Below are positions 1 through 9,123 of a DNA stretch of 64,000 bases, piece by piece. The first letter of the stretch is position 1; the number at the start of each line of letters is the position of its first letter. Location of the stretch: assembly GCA_910587475.1 (NCBI GenBank), contig CAJUMR010000014.1, positions 7,287 to 71,286 on the forward strand, written 5' to 3'. Made by a program: the position numbers and the translations under genes. Source of the stretch: an uncultured Muribaculaceae bacterium (GTDB lineage: Bacteria; Bacteroidota; Bacteroidia; Bacteroidales; Muribaculaceae). The notes below the pieces were generated by a model. That model saw only the letters and a program-made list of their open reading frames with translations. It was not told where the DNA came from and ran no database searches.

Positions 1-985
1 AGAAAAAGCGGTAGCAGATGCTGAAACTTACGACGGGATATACCTTGAAAGCGTTCATGAGCTTGACGTAGTCGCCCGGTTTGCCTTTGATGTTGACAAC
101 ATCTTTGGACAGATTTGTACCGTCGTGAGTGATGAGCGAAGGACTGCCGCCCCACATCATCAGACCGCAGTCGACATCAAATTTCCAACGCTTGTCTTTG
201 CCGAGATCGCCCGTGTAGCCGAGTCCGGCATATGGCCTGAAGCGGTTGACAAAAGCCGAGACTTTAACCATGCCGTCGGTGTCGGGCTGCATCATGTAAG
301 GACGCCCGTCCTTGAAGTCGCCGACATGTATGCCCATATATCCTTGTCCCTGAAGATCTTCGCGCACCTCGTCGACCAGAAACGGATCGAGGTAAATGTC
401 GCCGTAGATCGGTTTATCGGTGGCGTCGTCGCTCATTATGAAATCATAGAAATGATTGTAGATGTTGACCGCGAGCAACGAGGGCATCTCGCCCATGGTG
501 TTGACGGCCTTGGCAACTTTTTTAGGTCCGACATAGAACCCGGCAGTGATGCGCCAGCCTTTGTCGGCCCAGGGATATACATCGAAAAGCAATTTGAAGT
601 TTGTCATCGTCGGCTTGCCGTCGAGCTCCACACGGTCGTCGACTTCGACACCGGTCAAACCTTCCATATATTTCTGGAGTTTGTCGAAATTGTTGGCATT
701 GACACCCCCGCCGTCGGTGTAGCTCTGGAGACTGAACGACATCGGCACATTGAAATGAGGCGTGAAATCGACCCCGGCCCTGATGCGCAGATGGTCGGTA
801 ATGTTTGTCGCAACGTTGACACCGATACCTGTCGTACCGACGGTCACACCGCCTTGAAGGTGAGAGAAAATGTTTCGGTCGGTTTTCATGGTGCTGTCGT
901 CGCCTGACGATTGCCCGGCGAACGCGGTCAGCGATACGGCCAGAACAGACAAAACAAAGGAGAATTTACGTAAAAAATCTGTCAT
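1..985 (-). CDS. Outer-membrane beta-barrel protein (stop codon just off the left edge)
   Basis: Reading leftward from ATG at 983-985 gives 328 open codons, and position 1 supplies a T as first base of codon 329, so the stop probably lies immediately outside the window. The protein starts with a signal peptide (MTDFLRKFSFVLSVLAVSLTA, cleaved near AFA-GQ). The rest alternates hydrophobic and polar residues in strand-like stretches, and it ends in aromatic residues (CYRFF), as outer-membrane barrels do. It is probably an outer-membrane protein of unknown role. It is transcribed divergently from the S-layer-like gene at 1383. I recognise no specific family. Confidence 0.72.
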   Translation of the reverse strand, partial: MTDFLRKFSFVLSVLAVSLTAFAGQSSGDDSTMKTDRNIFSHLQGGVTVGTTGIGVNVATNITDHLRIRAGVDFTPHFNVPMSFSLQSYTDGGGVNANNFDKLQKYMEGLTGVEVDDRVELDGKPTMTNFKLLFDVYPWADKGWRITAGFYVGPKKVAKAVNTMGEMPSLLAVNIYNHFYDFIMSDDATDKPIYGDIYLDPFLVDEVREDLQGQGYMGIHVGDFKDGRPYMMQPDTDGMVKVSAFVNRFRPYAGLGYTGDLGKDKRWKFDVDCGLMMWGGSPSLITHDGTNLSKDVVNIKGKPGDYVKLMNAFKVYPVVSFSICYRFF

Positions 986-1043
986 ACGAAAAAAAAGAGT
1001 TGGCGCGTTAAGCGATTAAAAAATAAGGAGATTATAATGACAA

Positions 1044-1075
1044 CAAAGATAGTAATTTCCAGCAAAATATCGAAA
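1044..1075 (-). promoter_or_regulatory. Bacteroidetes-type promoter for the leftward barrel gene
   Basis: On the minus strand a perfect -7 box TATCTTTG (complement at 1044-1051) is preceded, after a 20-nt spacer, by TTTC (1072-1075), a one-base variant of the -33 TTTG. The start codon at 985 lies about 55 nt downstream. Confidence 0.6.
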
Positions 1076-1108
1076 TTTTGACACCATGAAAGTTTTTTTT
1101 GGCTAAAA

Positions 1109-1140
1109 TTGGCATTATTTCAAAAATTATATTAACTTTG
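1109..1140 (+). promoter_or_regulatory. Bacteroidetes-type promoter for the S-layer-like/OmpA operon
   Basis: The -33-like TTGG (1109-1112), a 20-nt spacer and a perfect -7 TAACTTTG (1133-1140) point toward the gene at 1383. The predicted start of transcription near 1146 leaves an untranslated leader of about 235 nt. Confidence 0.65.
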
Positions 1141-1146
1141 CCACTT

Positions 1147-1382
1147 GATAAATTTATCTCACACATAATCTTTAATCGACAACTTTATCAATCTCATCAA
1201 ACACGGATTATGGTAATAGTCAGAACAAAAATGCGAGTTGCGGTGTTATTCCGTCAGAGCTATGCCTCATCGTCAAATCTCGGATGAAGCAAGATTACAG
1301 GACTATTGCCAACAAAATAAACAATACAACGTAGCAAACAATTTTAAATCAATTATATATAAACTCTCACAAACAAACCGAA
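1147..1382 (+). other. Long 5' leader of the S-layer-like gene
   Basis: This is the gene-free stretch between the predicted transcription start and the lipoprotein ATG. It is A/T-rich, especially in its last 80 nt, which look unstructured. Short ORFs inside it have no supporting features. I see no riboswitch I can name. Long leaders are plausible sites of mRNA stabilisation for an abundant surface protein; that role is inference. Confidence 0.4.
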
Positions 1383-4025
1383 ATGAAGAAACAATTCATC
1401 ACAGGTGCACTCCTCTTGGCCGTTACTGCCGGCGGATTCAGCACTTTCACTTCCTGCAAGGACACCGATGAAGATCTGTATCAAGAGGTTAACTCAAAGC
1501 AGGTCGCCCTTCAGGCCGCACTTAAAGCTCTTCAGGACAAACTGTCGACCTGCCAGTCCAACTGCGCAGGCGAAATCACCCGTCTTGAACAACTCATCGA
1601 AAGCAAAGACCACTACACTAAAGAGCAAATCGAAGGTTTCATCGCCGATTATCTCAGCCAGAAGAACGTTCTTACAAACATCACCACAATTTTGAACGTT
1701 CTTAACGGTGTTGACGGCTCAAAAGGCCTTATCGACCGAGTTGCAGATCTTGAAAATGCTAAAAAGCTCACAGAGCAGCAGATCAACGATGTGCTTGACC
1801 TCATCGCTTTAAAATCTCAGATCCAGGGTCTCTTCGGCGCAGACGGCACAATCGCCGGTCTTGAAGAATCGATCACTGCGCTCAACGAAGCCCTCAACGG
1901 CAAAGACGGCGAGCCGGGTCTCATCGCCACTGTCGACGGTCTCAGCGAATGGTTCGAAAACATCGGCATTACCCCCGCAGAGTTCCAGCAATACGTCAAA
2001 GAAGGCAAATTCGTCCTTGAAAACCATCAGGCACTCGCAGACCTCATCGCCCTTAAGGACAAGCTCAACGGCAACGCACTCGACGCTCTGAACAAATATT
2101 ATACAGATCTCGAGGGCATCGACAAGATGTACAAAGCTATCTTCGAAGGCGTCGAAGCTCCCGAAGAAGGATGGTGGAACTATGCTACCGTCATGAACAA
2201 CATCAAAGCCAACAGCGCAGCCATCCAAGCTCTTCAGCAGCAGGTTGACTCGATCCTCGGCCGCATCAACGACATGGTTACAAGCCTTCTCCTTCAGGCA
2301 ACCACCAACCCGGTGTTCGGATCGCTCAACACTCCGTTCGGCGTCAACTCAATGGTTCTCATGACCTGCTACGGTCATCTCGCAACCGGTGTGCGCACCT
2401 TCCCTGCATCAGGCCGCGGCGCAGAATGCTACACTCCCGATAACGACGACATCGACTGGAGCGCCATTACTTCAGACTCTTACACTCTTCAGAACGAAAA
2501 CATCGTTGCACTCGACAAAGACGGCAATGCTCCTCTCGGTAACCTCTGGTTCACCGTCAACCCCGGCACTGTCAACAACATCGACGTCAACGGCTTTGCA
2601 ATCGTCAACAGCCGCGAGGATGCTCCGCTGGTTAATGTTGCCAACGTAACCAAGGACGACGAAACCCTCCTTAAATTCGGCGTAGGCTCACGTGCAGCCG
2701 GCAACGGCAACGGTCTCTACCGTGCAAACGCTACAGTAGCTCCCGAAAACCTCGACAAGATCAAGGTCAACATCGAAAGCGGCCTCGTCAACTCGCTCAA
2801 GGACGCAGTTCAGAACCGCACTGCATCTGACATGGTTCAGCTTCTCAAAGCTGTCTACAACCAGCTTCAGGACATCTGCGACGCCAACGCACTCCGTTAC
2901 ACTTACGATGCTATCTCAGGCAGAAACGACGACGGCTCATGGATGACCACCCAGCAGAAGGTTTACTCTAACTACGGTCTCGCCGCTACAGCGTTCAAAC
3001 CCCTTTCGTTCGCAACCCTCAAGGGCACATCGATCCGTCACCTCCCGACTATCAGCCCGATCGAAATCAACAAGGATCTTGTCGACCTCGATCTCGGAAC
3101 ATTTGAAATCGACAGCAAGAACTTCAACCTCAACCTCAACTTCGGCAAGCCCTCATTCGGCAGCGTAGGTAATCTTGAAGTAACTACAACTGTCACCCTC
3201 ACAAGCGAAGACGGCACAACTACCGTCAGCGGTCCTGTCACCATCGACATCACCAAGCAAGCTCAGGACATCCAGGACAGCATCACCGGTGCTATTGACG
3301 AATGGCTCGGCGAAGGCGACAACAGCCTCGACGCACGCGTTGAAAAGTCAATCTGGTATGCACTCTTCAACGACAAGAACGCTGAAGATCCCAAGTATCC
3401 CTACGATCCCAGCCTCCCCACCGGCGTTGTAGCCGACCTCATCGCACAGGTTAACGAAATGACCGGTAACATCCAGGGCAAGCTCGACGACGTTATCGAC
3501 AGCATCAACAAGGATTACCTCAGCAAGGTCAACACCCTTATCGACAAGTACAACACAGTCACCGAGCGCATCAACAAGATCCTCGACGATCCTAACCACT
3601 ACCTCCAGGTTACCATGCTCTACCGCAAGGCTGGCAAAGTTGAACTCAACGGCGCACACATGCCCGAAGTTGAACTTCCCTTCGGTCTTCTCTCTACCGA
3701 CGCATCTCTGCCTACACAGTTCAAGGGCACAGGCGACGTAATCAAACTCTGGGCTACGACTTACAACTTCGAAGTTCTTGCGCCGGCGTTCAAGAAGATT
3801 GTTGCCGTAACCAAGGTAACCGATGGCGCAGGTCAGGAACGTCCCGACCTCATGCAAGCTGCCAACAGCACATTGGCTAAGGTAATGAACGGCGACCAGA
3901 ACCAGATTGCACTCAACGTAGCCGGCGCCAAGAACGGCGTTTACACCTACGAACTCGCATATCAGGCTCTCGACTACACCGGTCACACCTCTACTGTCAA
4001 GTGCTACGTACAGGTTGTAAGATAA
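1383..4025 (+). CDS. Large coiled-coil surface lipoprotein, S-layer-like
   Basis: An 880-residue lipoprotein with lipobox FTSC and the cysteine near residue 25. The N-terminal third is heptad-rich (LQAALKALQDKL and similar) and is broken by three glycine hinges of the form GxDG (GVDGSKGL, GADGTIAGL, GKDGEPGL), reminiscent of short collagen-like inserts. The C-terminal half is beta-rich. Codon use is extremely uniform (AAC, CTC, GAC, ATC), as in very abundant proteins. It resembles the Bacteroides S-layer lipoproteins typified by BT1927, which begin with a similar signal, lipobox and coiled coil; this is from memory of the family. The OmpA-family gene follows after 38 nt, fitting a surface layer anchored with an OmpA partner. 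No enzymatic motif is seen. Confidence 0.65.
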   Translation: MKKQFITGALLLAVTAGGFSTFTSCKDTDEDLYQEVNSKQVALQAALKALQDKLSTCQSNCAGEITRLEQLIESKDHYTKEQIEGFIADYLSQKNVLTNITTILNVLNGVDGSKGLIDRVADLENAKKLTEQQINDVLDLIALKSQIQGLFGADGTIAGLEESITALNEALNGKDGEPGLIATVDGLSEWFENIGITPAEFQQYVKEGKFVLENHQALADLIALKDKLNGNALDALNKYYTDLEGIDKMYKAIFEGVEAPEEGWWNYATVMNNIKANSAAIQALQQQVDSILGRINDMVTSLLLQATTNPVFGSLNTPFGVNSMVLMTCYGHLATGVRTFPASGRGAECYTPDNDDIDWSAITSDSYTLQNENIVALDKDGNAPLGNLWFTVNPGTVNNIDVNGFAIVNSREDAPLVNVANVTKDDETLLKFGVGSRAAGNGNGLYRANATVAPENLDKIKVNIESGLVNSLKDAVQNRTASDMVQLLKAVYNQLQDICDANALRYTYDAISGRNDDGSWMTTQQKVYSNYGLAATAFKPLSFATLKGTSIRHLPTISPIEINKDLVDLDLGTFEIDSKNFNLNLNFGKPSFGSVGNLEVTTTVTLTSEDGTTTVSGPVTIDITKQAQDIQDSITGAIDEWLGEGDNSLDARVEKSIWYALFNDKNAEDPKYPYDPSLPTGVVADLIAQVNEMTGNIQGKLDDVIDSINKDYLSKVNTLIDKYNTVTERINKILDDPNHYLQVTMLYRKAGKVELNGAHMPEVELPFGLLSTDASLPTQFKGTGDVIKLWATTYNFEVLAPAFKKIVAVTKVTDGAGQERPDLMQAANSTLAKVMNGDQNQIALNVAGAKNGVYTYELAYQALDYTGHTSTVKCYVQVVR

Positions 4026-4063
4026 TAATCGTCAAGGCTCAAAACTTTTAGAAACTAGAACAC

Positions 4064-5218
4064 ATGAAAATCAATAAGCTAATAGCATCGGCCTCAATCG
4101 CCCTCTGTGCAGCCTTCATGGCAAACGCACAGGAGGCAGCCGAGGAGACCGAATACGTCTTCCAGCCCCACTGGTACGTCCAGGGTCAGGTCGGCATGCA
4201 GGAGACCTTAGGCGAAACAAGCTTCGGCCGTCTGTCGTCATTCAATGCCCAGATCGGCGTAGGCTATCGTTTCAACCCAGTGCTCGGTGCCCGCATCGTT
4301 TTCAACGGCCTTAACTCCAAAGGCTCGATCACGCTTGACGGCAATCGCTCAGACTGGAAATGGAACTACATCGCTCCTACAGCCAACGTAACAGTTGATC
4401 TCGTCAACCTCATCGGCGGCTTCAACCCCGAACGCCTCGTCAGCGCAGGCATCTTCGGCGGTATCGGCGCCAACATCGCATGGGGCAACGACGAAGCCAA
4501 CACAGTCAACAACAATCTGAAGAATTCGCTCTACGGCGACATCGACCTCGCAACAGCGCGTCCCGACGTGCTCCGCAACATCTGGAGCGGCACAAAAGCA
4601 CGCTTTGTAACCCAGTTCGGTGCATTCGTAGACTTCAACGTCACAAAGAACCTGAAGGTCGGTCTCGAACTCCAGGCCAACGTTCTCCCCGACGGCTACA
4701 ACTCGAAGAAAGCCGGTAACTCTGACTGGTATTTCAACGGTCTTGTCGGCGTGAAGTATGCTTTCGGCACAACTTTCACCAAGTCAAAACGCAAAGTGGC
4801 CAAAGAGTACAGCGGCGAACCCCAGGTGATCGAAAAGATCGTGGAAGTTCCTGTTGAAAAGATCGTTGTCAAGGAAGTGGTCAAAGAAGTGCCCGCACCT
4901 CTCACACGCGACGTATTCTTCAAGATCTCAACCTACAACATCACAAAAGACGAAATGTACAAGGTTGCTGAAGTAGCTCGCTACATGAAGCAGAACCCGA
5001 CTACAAAAGTCACTGTTACAGGTTATGCCGACAAGGGCACAGGTACAATGAAGATCAACCTCCGCCTTGCTAAAGAACGCGCTGAAGCTGTTGTGAAAGC
5101 CCTCGTCAACGAAGGCATCGCAGCAGACCGCATCATCGCTAAGAGCATGGGCGAAACAGAAGATCAACCCTATTCGACTCCGGTTCAAAACCGCGTTGCA
5201 ATCTGCATCGTAGAATAA
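4064..5218 (+). CDS. OmpA-family outer-membrane protein
   Basis: 384 residues. Signal peptide MKINKLIASASIALCAAFMANA, then an N-terminal barrel (about 30-240, with WYVQGQVGMQETLG and GIGANIAWG strands). A charged repeat linker follows (EKIVEVPVEKIVVKEVVKEV, about 260-282), then a C-terminal OmpA peptidoglycan-binding domain (about 285-384) with VTVTGYADKGTG, NLRLAKERAEAV and NRVAICI. The family tethers the outer membrane to peptidoglycan. It is probably cotranscribed with the preceding lipoprotein (38-nt gap, no terminator between) and followed by a strong terminator, so the two form a bicistronic unit. Confidence 0.88.
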   Translation: MKINKLIASASIALCAAFMANAQEAAEETEYVFQPHWYVQGQVGMQETLGETSFGRLSSFNAQIGVGYRFNPVLGARIVFNGLNSKGSITLDGNRSDWKWNYIAPTANVTVDLVNLIGGFNPERLVSAGIFGGIGANIAWGNDEANTVNNNLKNSLYGDIDLATARPDVLRNIWSGTKARFVTQFGAFVDFNVTKNLKVGLELQANVLPDGYNSKKAGNSDWYFNGLVGVKYAFGTTFTKSKRKVAKEYSGEPQVIEKIVEVPVEKIVVKEVVKEVPAPLTRDVFFKISTYNITKDEMYKVAEVARYMKQNPTTKVTVTGYADKGTGTMKINLRLAKERAEAVVKALVNEGIAADRIIAKSMGETEDQPYSTPVQNRVAICIVE

Positions 5219-5242
5219 GCACCGGTCAATAGCAATCCATAG

Positions 5243-5284
5243 AGCGGGGAGGCATCGTCAACGATGCCTCCCCGCTTGCTTTTT
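5243..5284 (+). terminator. Strong intrinsic terminator after the OmpA-family gene
   Basis: A perfect 16-bp stem (AGCGGGGAGGCATCGT at 5243-5258 with its complement at 5261-5276) and a 2-nt gap are followed by TGCTTTTT. It closes the S-layer-like/OmpA transcription unit. Confidence 0.88.
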
Positions 5285-5406
5285 GGACTTCGGGCAATTC
5301 GATAGCCGCGCTATTAAAAGAATGGGAGACCGGAGCGCATCGCCCTCCACAATGACGCGACGCCGGTCTTAAGCCGGAGGGTAATGTCTTTTTTAACACG
5401 TAAAGA

Positions 5407-5437
5407 TTTGTCATTAAGATATTTTATCGTAAATTTG
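5407..5437 (+). promoter_or_regulatory. Bacteroidetes promoter, both boxes perfect
   Basis: TTTG (5407-5410), a 19-nt spacer and TAAATTTG (5430-5437) lie about 45 nt before ATG 5483. The promoter also argues for the 5483 start, because the upstream in-frame codon at 5384 precedes it. Confidence 0.78.
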
Positions 5438-5482
5438 CCGCATAAAGCGTTTATAAGAATAAAAACAATCATTATACATTAT

Positions 5483-6652
5483 ATGAAGAAACTTGCGGCA
5501 TCACTGCTATTATGCTCAATCGCACTCTCCTCTTCGGCACTCATCGAAGGCGACGGCTATTATCGTGTGCAGAATTATAAGACCGAACGATATATCTATG
5601 TGCTCGACAACAAAGGCGAGCTGAACATGCAGGCTACTACTGCCGAACTCGGCGCCATCGAGCTCTGGAAAGACTACAACAAGACAATCTCCGACCCTGC
5701 GACGGTGATCTACGTGACCGATCTCACCGGCAAGAAACAGGATTATGACCTGCAGACTCAAGGCACCGGCGTCAAGGCGATCATAAATCATGAGGTAAGC
5801 ATATATTACTACAAGAATAACGGCTTTTACAGCATCTTCGGGCGAAACAGCGGCTTGACAAAGTATATCGGCGACGGCACGAGGGCTAACAGCGCCCAAG
5901 GATGGGTGGCGAGCCTCGATAACAACGAGTACTACCGCTGGTACTTCCACCCCATCACGACCGACGACAGCAACTATTTCGGCGTTGATCCGGAATTTGA
6001 CGCCGACGGCAAACACTACACATCGCTATATGCCGACTTCCCCTTCACATTCAGCTCGGCCGGCATGAAGGCCTACTATGTGACAACCGTAGCCGACGGC
6101 AAAGCCTACCTCAAGGAAATCAACGGAACAGTGCCTAGAGCAACTCCTGTCATCATCGAGTGCAGCGCAACAGGCACAGCCAACAACAAACTCAACATCG
6201 GGGGATCGGCAAGCGGCCTTACCGACAACAAGCTGCAGGGTGTCTACTTCTGCAACCACGACCTCGTACACAAAAACCGCAAGGAAAACGATCCTAAAAC
6301 AATGCGCGTGCCGGGCAAGCTGTCTGACGGATCATTCGGTTTCGTCACCTCAACCGAACAATATCTGCCGCGCAACAAAGCGTATATCGTAGTGCCTGAA
6401 GGAACTCCATCAGAGCTCCACATCACTACCGCCGAACCGGCCGGTATAGTAGAAGCCGCCGCATCGAGCCTCAGCGTGCGCATCGACGGCCTCACACTCT
6501 ATGTCTATGGCGTTGAATCTGCCGAGGTGTACAACATCACCGGCAGCCGTGTTGCCGGAGTCAGCGGCGACGGATCGTCGGTTATCCTTCCCTCGGCCGG
6601 ACTCTATCTTGTCAAGGCCGGCAACAATGTGACCAAGGTGCTCGCCCGCTGA
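5483..6652 (+). CDS. Secreted protein with a C-terminal T9SS-type sorting tail
   Basis: 389 residues. ATG 5483 is chosen because it opens a clean signal peptide (MKKLAASLLLCSIALSSSA) and lies downstream of the promoter; the frame is open further upstream from 5384. The mature part begins LIEGDGYYRVQNYKTERYIY, a repeated Tyr/Gly-rich beta pattern that I do not recognise as a known enzyme. The last roughly 60 residues (VYNITGSRVAGV ... AGLYLVKAG..VTKVLAR) match the type A T9SS C-terminal domain, so the protein is probably exported across the outer membrane and attached or released. It runs convergent to the DMT transporter gene with only 6 nt between stops. Confidence 0.7.
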   Translation: MKKLAASLLLCSIALSSSALIEGDGYYRVQNYKTERYIYVLDNKGELNMQATTAELGAIELWKDYNKTISDPATVIYVTDLTGKKQDYDLQTQGTGVKAIINHEVSIYYYKNNGFYSIFGRNSGLTKYIGDGTRANSAQGWVASLDNNEYYRWYFHPITTDDSNYFGVDPEFDADGKHYTSLYADFPFTFSSAGMKAYYVTTVADGKAYLKEINGTVPRATPVIIECSATGTANNKLNIGGSASGLTDNKLQGVYFCNHDLVHKNRKENDPKTMRVPGKLSDGSFGFVTSTEQYLPRNKAYIVVPEGTPSELHITTAEPAGIVEAAASSLSVRIDGLTLYVYGVESAEVYNITGSRVAGVSGDGSSVILPSAGLYLVKAGNNVTKVLAR

Positions 6653-6658
6653 CCTGCG

Positions 6659-7606
6659 TCAGCGCTTCGGCCCAGGCGAGAAAGCCACCAATGCCACACC
6701 GGCGAATATCATCAGACTCGCCAGTACATTTGACCATCCGAATGCAGCCAATCCCATCGCAGAGGCCAGAACCGCTGCGGTGAGCGGCTGTATGTAATTG
6801 TACATAGCCACAGACGTCGGCTTGAGCCGCTGCTGTGCATAGACCATGAAAAGATAGCTGAGGAAGGTCGGAAAAATCACAATGAATGCAATGTCGGCAA
6901 CGAGCAGACCGTCGATCATCGACAGATCGACAGCCGAAAGGCTCGGCCATGTGAACGGAACCCAAGTGACCGAACCGGCAAGGAAAAGCCATTTGAGCAA
7001 GGTGAACGGATGATAGCGGTCAATCATGCGCCGGAACATGGTGAAATAGACCGCTGCACATAGCTGCGCACCAAGACACATGAGATTGCCGGCCAAAGGA
7101 TCACGAGCCACGCTTTCAGACGCTCCTCCCGACGAGAATGCGAGCATCAGCGCGCCACCGAGCCCCAAGGCCACTCCGGCCACTTTCATCACCGTCATAG
7201 GCATGGCGATGAACACCGCTGCGAGCAGCATGGTGAACACCGGCGTCATGGTTGTCATCACCGTCGCCTCAAACGGCGTGGTGAAGCCGATGCCGACAAT
7301 ATAGAGCCCTTGGTTGGCCGATACGATGAGCATCGACATCAGCACGATCAGCGGCAGGTCGCGCAGCTGCATCGGGTTGCCGCCTCCGGTGAGCCGTCGC
7401 GGCAATATCCAGCCGGCAAGCCAAAAAACAATGGCGCCTCCGACAATACGTATTGCCGAAAGCGCCAATGGCGGAACCGCACCCGATAGCATCACCTGCT
7501 TGGCGACGGGGCTCATCGCCCCCCAGAACACTGCGGCCATAAACATGGCTGCATGTCCGCGCAAGCACGCTGACCGGGATGCAGAGCTTATTTTTTCAGA
7601 CTCCAT
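6659..7606 (-). CDS. DMT-superfamily (EamA) transporter
   Basis: 315 residues from ATG 7606; a TTG six bases upstream is also in frame but less likely. About ten hydrophobic segments form two EamA repeats (roughly 18-150 and 165-305), with AVFWGAMSPVAKQ at the start of repeat 1 and VYFTMFRRMIDRY near the start of repeat 2. EamA proteins are inner-membrane exporters or importers of small metabolites; the substrate cannot be read from sequence. The start overlaps the end of cysS by 19 nt, so translation is probably coupled to it. Confidence 0.85.
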   Translation of the reverse strand: MESEKISSASRSACLRGHAAMFMAAVFWGAMSPVAKQVMLSGAVPPLALSAIRIVGGAIVFWLAGWILPRRLTGGGNPMQLRDLPLIVLMSMLIVSANQGLYIVGIGFTTPFEATVMTTMTPVFTMLLAAVFIAMPMTVMKVAGVALGLGGALMLAFSSGGASESVARDPLAGNLMCLGAQLCAAVYFTMFRRMIDRYHPFTLLKWLFLAGSVTWVPFTWPSLSAVDLSMIDGLLVADIAFIVIFPTFLSYLFMVYAQQRLKPTSVAMYNYIQPLTAAVLASAMGLAAFGWSNVLASLMIFAGVALVAFSPGPKR

Positions 7607-9093
7607 TCCCAACCGTCCTTTGTGTCTTTGACATCAAATCCAATTTCGGAAAGCCGATTGCGGATAAGGTCGGAGGTAGTCCAGTCTTTGTTGCGCTTGG
7701 CGTCAGCGCGGATCTCGAGCAGAAGATCGACGGCGTCCTCGAACGGCTTGGTCGCGCCTTCATCAGCGCTGTCTACGCCGGCAGCAGCGGCGACACCTTC
7801 GGGACGGATGCCGAGGATCTCGACCATAAACGTGTCCATCAGCTGCTTCAAAGCGTCGATGTCGGCTTGCGATGCGGCTGCTTTTCCGTCTTTGATCATG
7901 TTGATGATACGGCAGGCCTCAAAGAGCGCAGCAATCACCATCGGAGTGTTGAAATCGTCGTCGAGCGCATCGTAGCACTGACGCTCGATGGCAGCAACAT
8001 CATGGACATCAGCCTCAGAGGTCGGTTTCAGATCGCGGAGACGGCGATAGGCATCGAGCATGCGGTGAAGCGCTTTCTCGGCTCCCTGCAACGCCTCGTT
8101 GCTGAAATCGACAGTCCCGCGGTAATGAGCCTGCAGGATAAAGAAGCGGATGGTCATCGGCGAATAGGGCTGAGTCAACAGCGGATGCGATCCGGTGAAG
8201 AACTCGTCGAGGGTGATGAAATTGCCCAGCGATTTGCCCATCTTCTTGCCGTTGATGGTGATCATGTTGTTGTGCATCCAGTATTTCACTGTCGGCTCGC
8301 CGTTGTGGGCTACAGACTGCGCTATCTCGCAATCGTGGTGGGGGAACTTGAGGTCCATACCCCCGCCGTGGATGTCGAAATGAGATCCGAGATACTTTTC
8401 GCTCATCGTCGAACACTCGAGATGCCAACCCGGGAAGCCTTCACTCCATGGCGAAGGCCAGTGCATGATGTGCTCAGGGGCAGCTTTTTTCCAGAGGGCG
8501 AAGTCGGCGGGATTGCGTTTCTCGCTCTGACCGTCGAGCTCACGCGTGGTTGCCAGCAACTCATCGATATTGCGTCCCGAAAGACGTCCGTAGCCGTAGT
8601 CACGGTTGAATTTCGGCACATCGAAGTAGACCGATCCGTCGCTCTCGTAGGCATATCCGCTATCGAGAATCTTCTTGATGTACTCGATCTGTTCGATGAT
8701 GTGGCCGGAAGCATGCGGCTCGATCGACGGAGGGAGCACGTTGAGGGCATCCATCGCCTTATGGTAGCGGTTGAGGTAGAACTGCACCACTTCCATCGGC
8801 TCAAGCTGCTCAATGCGGGCTTTCTTTGCGATCTTGTCCTCTCCGTCGTCGGCGTCATGCTCGAGATGACCGACATCGGTGATGTTGCGGACATATCGCA
8901 CTTTGTAGCCGAGATGTTTGAGATAGCGCTGCACGATGTCGAACGTGATGGCCGGACGGGCATGCCCGAGGTGGCCGTCACCGTAGACGGTCGGGCCGCA
9001 CACATACATGCCCACCGCGCCTTCATGGAGCGGCTTGAACAGCTCTTTGTTGCGTGAGAGAGTGTTGTATATCGTCAGATTGTGAGATTTCAT
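7588..9093 (-). CDS. cysS: Cysteinyl-tRNA synthetase
   Basis: 501 residues, class I aminoacyl-tRNA synthetase charging tRNA-Cys in the cytosol. The zinc-binding CGPTVYG segment follows the N-terminus. The HIGH signature is HLGH in GDGHLGHARP, and the KMSKS signature appears as KMGKSLGN. Zinc-ligand regions around HLECSTM and HHDCEIAQ are present. ATG 9093 is chosen over the in-frame GTG at 9102. It sits in a tight minus-strand row between the DUF3467 gene and the DMT transporter. Confidence 0.97.
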   Translation of the reverse strand: MKSHNLTIYNTLSRNKELFKPLHEGAVGMYVCGPTVYGDGHLGHARPAITFDIVQRYLKHLGYKVRYVRNITDVGHLEHDADDGEDKIAKKARIEQLEPMEVVQFYLNRYHKAMDALNVLPPSIEPHASGHIIEQIEYIKKILDSGYAYESDGSVYFDVPKFNRDYGYGRLSGRNIDELLATTRELDGQSEKRNPADFALWKKAAPEHIMHWPSPWSEGFPGWHLECSTMSEKYLGSHFDIHGGGMDLKFPHHDCEIAQSVAHNGEPTVKYWMHNNMITINGKKMGKSLGNFITLDEFFTGSHPLLTQPYSPMTIRFFILQAHYRGTVDFSNEALQGAEKALHRMLDAYRRLRDLKPTSEADVHDVAAIERQCYDALDDDFNTPMVIAALFEACRIINMIKDGKAAASQADIDALKQLMDTFMVEILGIRPEGVAAAAGVDSADEGATKPFEDAVDLLLEIRADAKRNKDWTTSDLIRNRLSEIGFDVKDTKDGWEWSLKK

Positions 9094-9123
9094 GATTGAC
9101 ACACTCGTATTAACCGTTAATCT

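Noticed and set aside
125..907. 260-codon plus-strand open frame
   Set aside because: It is antisense to the minus-strand outer-membrane barrel, which has a signal peptide, promoter and barrel-type C-terminus; the plus frame has no recognisable features.
1099..1471. Two short open frames in the leader before the S-layer-like gene
   Set aside because: One overlaps the promoter and the other runs into the lipoprotein signal in another frame; neither shows coding features.
6648..6663. GCTGAC-CTGC-GTCAGC hairpin between convergent genes
   Set aside because: Only 6 bp and no T-run; it arises largely from the two facing TGA stops, so I do not call a terminator.
7579..9057. 492-codon plus-strand open frame
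   Set aside because: Antisense shadow of cysS, which carries all synthetase motifs.
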